Shown here: positions 41,248-50,452 of the stretch, piece by piece
Layout: each line of letters begins with the position of its first letter
Position numbering within the stretch: the stretch's first letter is position 1
NCBI RefSeq assembly: GCF_000227135.1
Contig: NC_018246.1
Location: forward strand, 246,235-310,234
Direction of reading: 5' to 3'
DNA from: Leishmania donovani
Taxonomy: Eukaryota; Euglenozoa; Kinetoplastea; Trypanosomatida; Trypanosomatidae
Length of the DNA stretch: 64,000 nucleotides
Made by a program: the position numbers and the translations under genes
The notes under the pieces: model-generated
Databases searched by the model: none
Told to the model about the DNA's origin: nothing
Seen by the model: only the letters and a program-made list of their open reading frames with translations

Positions 41248-44200
41248 ATGTCCTGTAGCCTCAGCACCTTTCCTACGACGAGGCAGGCGTGCCCCATCGC
41301 CCCTGTGTCTGCGCTGCGTGCGGCAGTGGAGCGGCTACAGCAGCCCGACGCCACGGCAGCTGGCGCTGTGGACACGCGGCGGCCCAACTACCTCCTCGAT
41401 GTTCCTGTCAGCGCCATCGACGTCGATCGCTGGGAGAAGCGGTGGCAGGAAGCGATGAGTGCGGTCTCCTCGTCCTTGCCTTCTCTGGGCGTGGGCACCA
41501 AGGGACAGCTTCACTTCCAGCACGCCTCAATGGCGTACGCAGCGCTCATGACCGCCGATGAAGCGTCAGCCCCGACGAACGCGCCGTCGTCGCGGCACCT
41601 GGCACCGCTGCCACCGTTTGTGTTCGCCACCGTCAAGACGCTGCCAATGACGCAGCTGCTGAAGATGCGCCGACAGTGGCTGCCGCACCGCCAGCGGTTT
41701 GCCGTGCACCAGCAGCGCATGGGCTTTCTTGACGCCGTGTTGAGCCACGCTGTCGTGGCCCTCGTCGGCCCGGCTGGCAGCGGCCGCACGCTGCAAGTGC
41801 CCATCGTGCTCTCGGAGACGGAGGTGCTGAAGCGGCGGCGGCTCATCGTTGTGAGTGCGAATGCAGCGGCGGCGCGGCTGACGACGCTGCGCCTGCGCGA
41901 GGAGCGGGGCGAGGACGTGCAGCACTCCCGCACCGTCGCCGCAGCCGTGCCCAACCACAACGAAACCACCGAGAGCACCAGCGTCGTAGTCACCACCGCC
42001 GAGGTGATGCTGCGGCAGCTCCTGTGCGACCCCTGCCTCGAGGACGTCGGATGTGTCGTCTTCGACGACGCCCATCTGCGCAACGAATCGACGGAGTTGT
42101 GCCTCTCGCTGCTGCGCGATCTTTTGGCGGTGCACCAGCAGTGGGAACACCAGCGTGGCGCGCCGGCCAGATCGGCAGTTGCCTCATCATCGAATGGGTC
42201 GGCCGCCGGCCCCGATGCAGACACAGCACAGGGCCCCGATGCGGCGCGGAGGCGCAGGCTGCACATCGTGTTGAACTGCCCTGATGAGGCCTGTGCGACG
42301 ACGCTACTGTCCTTCCTCGCGCCATCGCGGTGCACGGCGACCACCTTCGTCTTGCAGACGGCCCCGACGCTGGTGACGGCGAATACCACGTTGTACTTGG
42401 AGGAGGCCGTGCAGTGGCTGCTCAAAACCGAGAAGGAGGGGAGCTGCCTTATCAGCGATAGCGCTGCGATGGAGGCGACTCTGGTCTCGTACGCCGAAAA
42501 CGTGGATGCTGTTGCGCGCATCATGGCCGCCGGCGACGCAGACTTTGCTCACCCGGCCGCCTTTCGGCGCTACTGGTTGCCGCTCATTCAGCAATGCGTC
42601 GATGAGTTTGACAAGGCGGACCGCGGCGTGGCTGGTGCAACCGCTGCGCAAGGCCGGTCGCCGCTCTCGGCGATCGTACTCGTGGCACCCAACAACCACT
42701 ATGTCCACGTCATCGCCAATGCTGTGCGGGAGGCGCAGCGAACGTCGGCAGAGCGCGATGCAGCGGCGTCGCGGGTGTGCACCGCCCTCGCTGAGGATTC
42801 ACCGTTTTCGTCGTTCCTGACGGTCGCGCAGCGCACGGCCGTGAGAGACGCCTGTCAGCGCTGGATCATTGTCGCGACGAGCGAACTTAGTCAGTCGGTG
42901 CTGCCCTCCGGCTTGGATGTCGGGCTCGTCGTCGACTGTGCGCGCAACGGCTACACGACGGTGGACACGACTACCATGGCGGACACCGTGGTCATCGAGT
43001 ACAGCACCATCGCACAGCTGCGCCACCGCCGCAAGCTAGCCAAGATGACGGCGACGGCGTCCCCTGCTGCTGGCGGCGACGGCAGCACGCCCGCTTCGCC
43101 AGTGGTTATTCAGTTGATCCCTAAGTCTATCCTGCACGGAGCGCACCACCGCCGCCTTAGTGCGGACCCCGCCCAACACATCATTTTCCGCCTCCCCTTC
43201 AGCCGCTACGTGCAGGTGTATCAGGTGTTGCAGGCACGGGAAGAGGCGGCGCTGTCGCAGCGCGCGGCCTTCTCGCTCTCCGCTGCCGGAGGCGCCAACT
43301 TGAGCAGTGCGGTTGGTGGTGGACCCTCGATAGCGAGCAAGGTGTCCACCGTCCTTGCGTCGCAGCTCATTGGCGTGCCTGCTGCGACGGCGACGCGTTA
43401 CGAGGCGGTGCGTCGCATCATGGCTTCGGTGGAGTCGTACCTGCGCGCAGCCGGGCACCTCGCCGTCGACCACACCGCTGGCTCCCCGGCGATGGGTCAA
43501 CTCGTGCTGCAGCCCATGGCCGTGCTTTCCTTGTGTTTGCCTGTGCCTCTGCAGGTGGGGCGACTTCTTATCGTTGGCAGCCTGCTTCGCTCTTCTCTGG
43601 CAGCCGTCACGGCGGTGGGGGCGTTGTGGTGCTGCAGCGATCTGCTGTCGTTGCAGGGTGCCGGAGCTGTGCGCGTGGCGGACGCGTCGGATGCCGCACG
43701 CGAAGCTGCGGAGGAGCAGGCGGCGCTCTTGACGGAGGCGCGGCTATTCTTTTCGCGCGACTCGCTCAGCGATGTCGTCAGCGCCTTCCACGTGTATCAG
43801 ATGTGGTGCTCCACGAAGGCCAACCCAGAGGCGGAGCGCGATTTCTTGGCGGAGTGCGGCGTTGCAGGCGAGGTTCTGCAGGCAGTCTTCGACACTCAGG
43901 TGCAACTCTGCATGCTCATGCGAACCTATGGGCTGCTGCTGCAACCCGGCGAAGGAGGCGAGAGGGGTCGCGCCGGCGCTGGGGAGTCGGAGGCAGAGAG
44001 GACTCTACGGGTGTGCGTGGAATCGGTGCAGCAGAGCACGTCCGAGAGCGTGGCGCAGGTGTCGAGTGCGCTTGGTGGTGCGATGGCGGCCCTGCCGCCG
44101 GAGGTGGCCACGAGTCGCGCCCTGCACGCGTGCGTCACGGCCGCGCTGTACCCAAGCTGTGTGGTGCCGACCGGCGAGGAGGGGATCGGCCTCGTTTATG

Positions 44201-47046
44201 ATGGCGTTTCCACCTCTAGCATCGGCGGCGCCGGTGGTGGCGGTGAGTCCTCGGGTAGCGGCTCTCCGGCAGCTGGCACAGGTCGCCGTGTGGCGAGTTT
44301 CAGCAGCGACTGTGTTCTTGCTGATGCGGTGCAGTGCGCCAAGGCGGCCGGCAGGCCGTTTCTCTTTCTCGCCAAGTCGATCGCCGACGTGGCGGCGCGC
44401 GAGGCAGCCGTCATGGGCGCGTCGTCTACCGTAGCCGCCACCGTCGTGGAGCAGGTCGACCCTTTGCATGAGGCAGCGGCGGTGGTCTTCTGCGGCCACT
44501 TCCACGAGCGTCCGCGCAAAGCACCGACGCGTTGCCGCGGGTGGTCGTCGGTGCTGACGAGTCGGTGGCGCGAAACTCGACGCGCGCGCGCGTTGCCGCC
44601 GGTTTCACAGCTGCCACCGACGTGCATCTCGGTGCAGTCGTACGACACAGTGCACTGCAACCACGTTATCTGCACCATGGACCAGAACCTTTCCCTCACA
44701 ATGCGGTCAACGTCAGCGAAGTGGCTGCAGCAGCTCCGCACCCACGTCGGCGCCTATCTCGCCGCACTGGCGTGTGGGGTCGCCACATCTAACAGTAACG
44801 GGTCACTGAAGGAGGCGTCGTCCGCGGTGGCGGCTGAGCTGGCGGAAGCGTGGGAGTGGTGGGAGCGTCGTCATGAGCAGGGCCGCGATTGGCTGCGCGA
44901 GGAGCGGTTGGTCGTGGCACATCAGCAGCAGCAAACGGAGGCGGCGGCGGCTGGCTACGACAAGCAGGAGCAGGCGGCGTCGGCGGCCAAGGTCGCTGCG
45001 CTGCGGCAGCGTCTCTTCGGCTACTACGAGTGGCAGATTCGGCCGGGCACCCCGGCCGCCGTCGTCGTTCCATCGAATGCGGAGCGGCAGGCGTTTGCCA
45101 AGAGCGCAGCCGCGGCAGCTGCGAAGGGGAGTGGCGAGGTCGACAATGGTGACGCAGGCGCCGCTGCAGAGGACGACGACCCCATCGCGGAGGGCGCTGG
45201 TGGGGTGCAGGCCACGTACTCGGGCAAGGTGCCGCCGGCTGACATTGACCACATCTTCCGTCTCTGCGTCAAGAGTGTGGCCGCCAAGGGCACGCGCGAG
45301 GCCGAGGCGCAGCTGCTTCGCGACAACCCAGACATGTTCGGTTTCCTCAACCCCGAAGACGAGTTCCATGAGTACTACCTGTACTTGCTTCGGCAAGCGG
45401 CGCCGGACATGGAGGTGCTCGGCGACAACCTGGAGGAACTCATCGCCTTCCTTGAAGACCTTGAAGCAGAGCTGCGCGGGGAGCTGGGGCTGCCGCACCC
45501 GAACGCGGCGGCACAGGAGGACGCCGGGGGAGTCCTGGGCAGGCACGGGAACGGCGAAGACGGCGCCTACGGCGCCAGTGCAGCCGGCATTTGGGGCGGC
45601 GACATGAATGCTGATGCGAATGGGCAGTGGAACTCCGGCCCGTTTGGCGGCGGCTACGCAGTGCACGACGTTCCTGTCGGTGAGGGTGACGTGGACGGCT
45701 ACGGTGACGGCGACAGCGGTGGGTTGCAGCTCGAGTCTGCCGCGATCAACCTCAAAAAGAGCGCTGGTCCAACATTGGCGGAGAAGATCGAGGAGGCAAA
45801 GCGAGCGCAAGCGAACGCAGCCTCTACGACGGGCAAGTCGGCCGATGTGGCACCCCCTATGATGATCGGTACCCCTGCAGCGCCGGTGCAGATGAGCGTG
45901 CCCGCGGCGCCGTCGCCAGCGAGCGTCAATACGCCGTTTGTGTCTACCAACGCAGGTGAGACGCTCGCAGACAAGCTTCGGGCAATGCAGATGGCCGCCA
46001 TGGGCGGATCTGCAGGCAATACCAGCGATCTCGCGCCGCTGCAGTTTTCGGCGCAGCCGAACGCCGATCCGACGAGCGTGCAGCCCGAGTCTGCGGCACC
46101 GTGTGGCGTGCTGCCACCGCCACCTACGGCAGCCGACTTGCTCGCCGTCATCAACGGCGGCGACAGCGCGGATGTGGCACCGCCACAGGCGTCCCTTGAC
46201 CTCGACTTTCAGCAAGCTCCGCCAACAGCAGAGGAGCTCCTGGACTTGCTGGGGCCGGCGCTCCCCACTGCGGCACCCGATGACCCCTTCGCAGCTGGCA
46301 GCAGTCTCGGTAGCAGCCGGGCTAGTGCTACGCTGCCCTCTGCGGCGATGGCGGCGATGATGATGGGGATGCCAACCACACCTCTGCATCGGCCGCCCCC
46401 GGCCATCCCTGCCAAAGCAGTCGAGGAGCGTCCGCCGTCCGTGCTGGTGTACCCGGTGCCGGACATACGGAAGTATGGGAACGTGCGCCTGCTTCTGGCC
46501 AAGAGCCTCAGCGAGTCGCTCAACATGCGCGTTGGTCCGACCACGATCGTCGGTCACGTGGCACGCATTGATGTCCCCAACCGCAATGTGGAGGCGCGTG
46601 CGCTGGCGCTGAAGAAATTCACATGCGGTGACACCAAGATCACGGTGCACCTGTTCAAGAACGACCGCATCATAGACGACCCAGAGCGCGAGGAGCGCGA
46701 GCGCCGCAAGCGACGCGAGGAGCTGCGGCAACAAGAAGCGGAGCTGCACCTGGAGCGGCGCCGTCGCACCGGGGCTGCTGCAGGTGGCGACACGCAGGCC
46801 CGTGCTAAGGCTTCTCGGCGCGCCGGTAACGTTGGGGCCGCCCTCACCGGAAGCGCAGGCATCGACCCGACGAGTCCAGACGCTTTCAACGACCCGAGCG
46901 CGTACAGCGCTGATGCTCCTGTGCTGTCAGCGAAGGTCGACGTGGCGAAGGCAGCGCCAATGAGGATCGGCGTCCTCTCCTCTTCGGAGGATGACGATGA
47001 TGCGAGCAGCAGCGCCGATTCGTCGTCGTCTTCCTCTTCAGAGTAG
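41248..47046 (+). CDS. Degenerate DEAH/RHA-helicase-like protein with a SURP module
   Basis: 1932 aa. The N-terminal third has DEAH-box architecture with altered motifs. Motif I is GPAGSGRT (174-181, Arg in place of the Walker Lys). Motif II is DDAH (273-276). A motif V-like VATSELSQSVL (542-552) leads into a VVDCARNGYTTVD strand. No QRxGRxGR motif VI follows; the equivalent stretch reads AQLRHRRKLAK. ATP hydrolysis is therefore doubtful. Residues about 1333-1381 fit the SURP/SWAP module of splicing factors (AEAQLLRDNPDMFGFLNP, then EFHEYYLYLL). An Ala/Gly/Pro-rich region follows, holding short repeated helices (TLAEKIEEAKRAQA and TLADKLRAMQMAAM; PTAADLL and PTAEELLDLL). A conserved-looking domain (about 1730-1815), a charged helix and a Ser/Asp-rich C-terminus complete it. 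A role in RNA processing or splicing is inference. Confidence 0.8.
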   Translation: MSCSLSTFPTTRQACPIAPVSALRAAVERLQQPDATAAGAVDTRRPNYLLDVPVSAIDVDRWEKRWQEAMSAVSSSLPSLGVGTKGQLHFQHASMAYAALMTADEASAPTNAPSSRHLAPLPPFVFATVKTLPMTQLLKMRRQWLPHRQRFAVHQQRMGFLDAVLSHAVVALVGPAGSGRTLQVPIVLSETEVLKRRRLIVVSANAAAARLTTLRLREERGEDVQHSRTVAAAVPNHNETTESTSVVVTTAEVMLRQLLCDPCLEDVGCVVFDDAHLRNESTELCLSLLRDLLAVHQQWEHQRGAPARSAVASSSNGSAAGPDADTAQGPDAARRRRLHIVLNCPDEACATTLLSFLAPSRCTATTFVLQTAPTLVTANTTLYLEEAVQWLLKTEKEGSCLISDSAAMEATLVSYAENVDAVARIMAAGDADFAHPAAFRRYWLPLIQQCVDEFDKADRGVAGATAAQGRSPLSAIVLVAPNNHYVHVIANAVREAQRTSAERDAAASRVCTALAEDSPFSSFLTVAQRTAVRDACQRWIIVATSELSQSVLPSGLDVGLVVDCARNGYTTVDTTTMADTVVIEYSTIAQLRHRRKLAKMTATASPAAGGDGSTPASPVVIQLIPKSILHGAHHRRLSADPAQHIIFRLPFSRYVQVYQVLQAREEAALSQRAAFSLSAAGGANLSSAVGGGPSIASKVSTVLASQLIGVPAATATRYEAVRRIMASVESYLRAAGHLAVDHTAGSPAMGQLVLQPMAVLSLCLPVPLQVGRLLIVGSLLRSSLAAVTAVGALWCCSDLLSLQGAGAVRVADASDAAREAAEEQAALLTEARLFFSRDSLSDVVSAFHVYQMWCSTKANPEAERDFLAECGVAGEVLQAVFDTQVQLCMLMRTYGLLLQPGEGGERGRAGAGESEAERTLRVCVESVQQSTSESVAQVSSALGGAMAALPPEVATSRALHACVTAALYPSCVVPTGEEGIGLVYDGVSTSSIGGAGGGGESSGSGSPAAGTGRRVASFSSDCVLADAVQCAKAAGRPFLFLAKSIADVAAREAAVMGASSTVAATVVEQVDPLHEAAAVVFCGHFHERPRKAPTRCRGWSSVLTSRWRETRRARALPPVSQLPPTCISVQSYDTVHCNHVICTMDQNLSLTMRSTSAKWLQQLRTHVGAYLAALACGVATSNSNGSLKEASSAVAAELAEAWEWWERRHEQGRDWLREERLVVAHQQQQTEAAAAGYDKQEQAASAAKVAALRQRLFGYYEWQIRPGTPAAVVVPSNAERQAFAKSAAAAAAKGSGEVDNGDAGAAAEDDDPIAEGAGGVQATYSGKVPPADIDHIFRLCVKSVAAKGTREAEAQLLRDNPDMFGFLNPEDEFHEYYLYLLRQAAPDMEVLGDNLEELIAFLEDLEAELRGELGLPHPNAAAQEDAGGVLGRHGNGEDGAYGASAAGIWGGDMNADANGQWNSGPFGGGYAVHDVPVGEGDVDGYGDGDSGGLQLESAAINLKKSAGPTLAEKIEEAKRAQANAASTTGKSADVAPPMMIGTPAAPVQMSVPAAPSPASVNTPFVSTNAGETLADKLRAMQMAAMGGSAGNTSDLAPLQFSAQPNADPTSVQPESAAPCGVLPPPPTAADLLAVINGGDSADVAPPQASLDLDFQQAPPTAEELLDLLGPALPTAAPDDPFAAGSSLGSSRASATLPSAAMAAMMMGMPTTPLHRPPPAIPAKAVEERPPSVLVYPVPDIRKYGNVRLLLAKSLSESLNMRVGPTTIVGHVARIDVPNRNVEARALALKKFTCGDTKITVHLFKNDRIIDDPEREERERRKRREELRQQEAELHLERRRRTGAAAGGDTQARAKASRRAGNVGAALTGSAGIDPTSPDAFNDPSAYSADAPVLSAKVDVAKAAPMRIGVLSSSEDDDDASSSADSSSSSSSE

Positions 47047-48107
47047 CCGACTCCGTGGCAAAACTCGTTTCATGCGCTACTGAAGTGCGGAGCGGGGTGA
47101 CCGATGCGTGGCTAAGAAAGCAGATAACGATGGTGTGCCGCATCGAAATGAAGTTGGCGAGAGGCGAGCAGGGAAGAGCGCCACTGGAGGGGGGAGAGAT
47201 GATCTTCGCGCCTCGCATGGCGTGCACGCGTGCGTGCGTGCGTGTGTGTGTGTGTGCGTGCCTGTGCGTATCATCGTGGGGTATAACTTAAGCACGTCCA
47301 TTCATAGACGCATGCCCAACCGAAGCCGGCAGTGCATAAGGTGAGGGTGCGAGTGCGTGTGCGTGGACCTTCGCACGCGAGCCGGGCTCAGGGCAAACGA
47401 AGAACGGAAGACAGCGACGGCCGGCGTTGGACTGGTAAGCGGCGCACACACCTACACACATACACACAAGCACAAACAAAACAACTCACGAGACACACAC
47501 ACAGCGCGAGAAGAGCAGGGCGGGTGGCCCACGTGCGGGCGCAAACGGCGGCGCTCATGTCTTGAAGTGTGGAAGGGGGAACCGTTACAAGGGAATGTGC
47601 ACATGCCGGCGCATGTGTCAGACGACCCGGAAAAGGAGGGCAGAGGCTGCCACGGAGGACAGGGAGGGGGGAGGGCAGTCGTGCATGGACGCGCCATCCA
47701 TCTTGACGTTCAACCTCTCGTGTTCGGATAGATAACAGTCGTGCTCGCCTTTGCTGTGTAAGCTTTTCATGCTGATCATCAGCGCTTGCCATCTGGGTCG
47801 CTGCCCCGATTCGTGTCTCCTCCTTTTACCTAGCTACCAAATCTTTCACCCCTTCCCCCTACTGCCCATCTGTTTCTCCGCTTCTTCTTGGGTGACCCGC
47901 ACTTGTTGCTCATTGGAGTACACACCCTTCGTCACCTTCCCTTCCTGCAGCGATAGCCGCCACCAGAAGCAGTGCTCGCTAGGTCCGGTGCTGGCGTTTG
48001 GCTGTGCCTCCACATTGGTATTCTCCTTCCTTGCAGCTTTCTGCGCGGCGTGCTGCTGCGAGCACCGACTCGGCACACAAACATTCAGAAATTTAGTCCC
48101 CACCTCC
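47047..48107 (+). other. Intergenic spacer
   Basis: 1.1 kb with GTGC runs near 47222-47262 and CA runs near 47455-47470. The frame of the downstream gene is open back to about 47751, but it crosses likely splice acceptors and gives a Cys/Phe/Leu-rich product, so it is treated as non-coding. Confidence 0.65.
47925..47950 (+). promoter_or_regulatory. Predicted trans-splice acceptor for RPAC1
   Basis: A C/T-rich tract (about 47928-47947) ends in CAG at 47948-47950, 157 nt before the ATG at 48108. A second candidate TAG lies at 47831-47833. A transcript spliced at the former excludes the upstream in-frame ATG at 47769. Confidence 0.45.
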
Positions 48108-49436
48108 ATGTCGAAGCCGCGGCGGGACGTCAACAAGGTGCAGATCGGCTACCACCGCGCCGAGAACACCGAGACGGTGAGCTCGCCGCATACGTATGCC
48201 TACAGCAGTGGTAAGAGCGTTCCGTCCACCACCAAACCGGATAAACCGACGGTGTCGAATATCCGCATCGCGTCTGCCGTCGCCGGGCTGCCGCCGTCGC
48301 GCTTTGCAGCGAATGCGCCCGTGAAGCGGGAGAAGAACGACGAGGAGTCAGAGAGCGCTACCGCCGCAGCAAGCAGCGCGTCATCGTCGTTGTTGCATGG
48401 CGCGGCGAGCGAGGCGCGGACGACCGTGGACGGGTTCCCGTGGTCGACGCGGCGGGTGGAGCGGATGTCGTTCGAGATGCAGAACGTGAGTCCTCCCATT
48501 TCGAACCTGTTCCGTCGTGTGCTGACGACGGAGGTGCCGACGCTGGCATTCGACCGCGTTTTGATCGAAGAAAACGATAGCCCGGTGCTGGACGAGCTAC
48601 TGTCGCACCGCCTCGGCCTTGTCCCGGTGGCGGGTCCGGTAATGAAGATGCACTACATCACCGAGAGCAACCAGGCAAGCTTTAGCAACCTGGACCCGAG
48701 CCGCGTGCTGCTGTTTGAGCTGGACGCCACGGGCGCCAAGGATGCGGCGGTGACGCCGGTGTATAGCCGCCAGCTGCAGTGGGTGCCGCTGCCGGGGCAG
48801 GATAAGAAGACCGGCGCTGTGGCGGGCGCTTGCCAAACGGGGCGCGAGGAGTATGCCGGCGCAGCAGGGGCGACGGAGCACAGCGCAGACGACGATGATG
48901 ACGCGGTGTTCCTCGTGCATCCTGATATCCTGCTCAGCAAGCTAGGCCCTGGCCAGCGTATCAAGCTCAAGGCGATCGCTGTGAAGGGCCTCGGTGCGGT
49001 GCACGCCAAGTGGAGCCCAGTGTCGGCGTGCTACTACGAGATGAAGACCTCCGTCGAGCTCTGTGAGCGGCTGACTGGCTCGGCGGCCGAGGCGCTCGTC
49101 AAGTCCTGTCCCGCTGGTGTTTTCGGCTACGAAGGTGGCCAAAAGGGTGCGGCAGCGACTGTCGTAGCGCCGGAGAAGTGTACCCTGTGCCGCGAGTGCC
49201 TCCGCAGCGACGGCAAGGGTGCTGAGGCCGCCGCCAGCGAGGGAGACCGAGTTCGTGTGCAGAAGGAGAAGACACACGTCCTCTTTCACATTGAGAGCGT
49301 GGGCCAGCTGCATCCGGCACAGATTCTGCGCTTCGGCCTCCGTCTCTTCGCTGAGCGCTGCCGGGCACTCGCGGAGATGGTGCAGTCGACGGAGGTGCGC
49401 GTGGCGGATGCGAGCGCCAAGTCGCTGGAGCTTTGA
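48108..49436 (+). CDS. DNA-directed RNA polymerase I and III subunit RPAC1 (AC40/RPC40)
   Basis: 442 aa. The alpha-like assembly domain is clear: RMSFEMQNVSPPISNLFRRV, PTLAFDRVLIEENDSPVLDE and LSHRLGLVPVAGPV. Later come DILLSKLGPGQRIKLKAIA and GLGAVHAKWSPVSACYYEM. The C-terminal dimerisation helix region is FHIESVGQLHPAQILRFGLR. RPAC1 pairs with AC19 and nucleates assembly of Pol I (rRNA, and in trypanosomes also some protein genes) and Pol III. Four cysteines, C334 in CPAGVF and C358, C361 and C364 in CTLCREC, match the ferredoxin-like cluster motif known from archaeal subunit D. The N-terminal ~90 residues are a low-complexity extension. The start MSKPRRDVNK follows the predicted acceptor at 47950. 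Confidence 0.93.
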   Translation: MSKPRRDVNKVQIGYHRAENTETVSSPHTYAYSSGKSVPSTTKPDKPTVSNIRIASAVAGLPPSRFAANAPVKREKNDEESESATAAASSASSSLLHGAASEARTTVDGFPWSTRRVERMSFEMQNVSPPISNLFRRVLTTEVPTLAFDRVLIEENDSPVLDELLSHRLGLVPVAGPVMKMHYITESNQASFSNLDPSRVLLFELDATGAKDAAVTPVYSRQLQWVPLPGQDKKTGAVAGACQTGREEYAGAAGATEHSADDDDDAVFLVHPDILLSKLGPGQRIKLKAIAVKGLGAVHAKWSPVSACYYEMKTSVELCERLTGSAAEALVKSCPAGVFGYEGGQKGAAATVVAPEKCTLCRECLRSDGKGAEAAASEGDRVRVQKEKTHVLFHIESVGQLHPAQILRFGLRLFAERCRALAEMVQSTEVRVADASAKSLEL

Positions 49437-50452
49437 GGCCGAGAAGAAGCGAGCACGCGGAGGGGTTCTGGCGGCAAAAGCGAAGCAGAGGAATGGCAAG
49501 GACGAGTGGCACAGGCGCTGGGCTCGGCTTACCACCGCATCCGTCGCCCCCCCCCTCTCTCTCCTCCTCCCCCTCTTCTGCGTGTCCTCGTCACGCCGTG
49601 GCAGCGCTGCCTTCTGCGCCATGGCATCCCTGCCTGTTTCTCTTTCTAACGCGTAAGTGTCTTGTTTTTTTTGTTTCTTTCGGTCGGAATGGAGGAGGAA
49701 GGGGGGCGGGGATGTGTGTGAAGTGTGCGTGGTGTGTGTTTGTGTGTGTGTGTGTGTGAGCGAGCGGGCGTCTTTCTTCCCTCGCCCACACCCCCCCACA
49801 CACACACCTTCGCTCCGCTTCACCCGCCAAACCCCACTCGCGCCTGTCGTCTCTTCCTTCTGTCCCTCTTTGTTCCTCGCGTAAAGAATCACACGTACAT
49901 GCGTGAAAGGAAGACACCAGACAGAAAAGAAGACCGCCGCCACCAGCCTCGTCGGCGTAACGCATTTGATGGGCTTTAACTGCACGGAGTCCACAAGAGC
50001 GCGCGCTTACCGGATCACTTCGTGGCATCTCTCAGGCTGCGCGTCGTGGAGTCCTTGGCGAAGGATGGTCGGCGCGATACGCAGCTCCAATGAGGAACGG
50101 CTCCATTGGCTTCTTTGGGGTGTCATGAGGCACGCGGAAGGAGCGATAGAGGGGTGAGGCTGGAGAGACCGAGGAAACGCATCGATGTGTGGGCGTCTTC
50201 CCTCCTTCGCGCCTGCACCTGTTTGTGGCGCAACGTCGGCACTGTCGAGCAGGTGTGTGGCCCACAAACACGCCCTCGCACGCCCGTATGCTGAGTGTCA
50301 CAGCCTCATCCCGCACGTGGTTTTCGATCCAGCACGTGGTCTTGGCATGCGCCTCACAGTCTGTCTCTGCCTCTCCCTCTCTCGTCCTGCTCTTCATACG
50401 CTCCGCTGCATCCGCTCCCTGCAGAAAGCAAGTACACATACGTTAGTCCGCC
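49437..50452 (+). other. Intergenic spacer with acceptor for UTP11
   Basis: About 1 kb with TG/CA runs. The C/T-rich tract at 50360-50395 and the following CTCCCTGCAG (AG at 50423-50424) form a likely spliced-leader acceptor 28 nt before the UTP11 start. No gene seen. Confidence 0.6.

Noticed and set aside
44803..46749. 648-codon frame on the minus strand
   Set aside because: Antisense shadow of the helicase-like gene caused by GC-rich third positions; Arg/His/Leu-rich product.
47751..48107. 119-codon upstream extension of RPAC1
   Set aside because: Spacer-like Cys/Phe/Leu product, opened by TTG, and it crosses predicted splice acceptors at 47833 and 47950.
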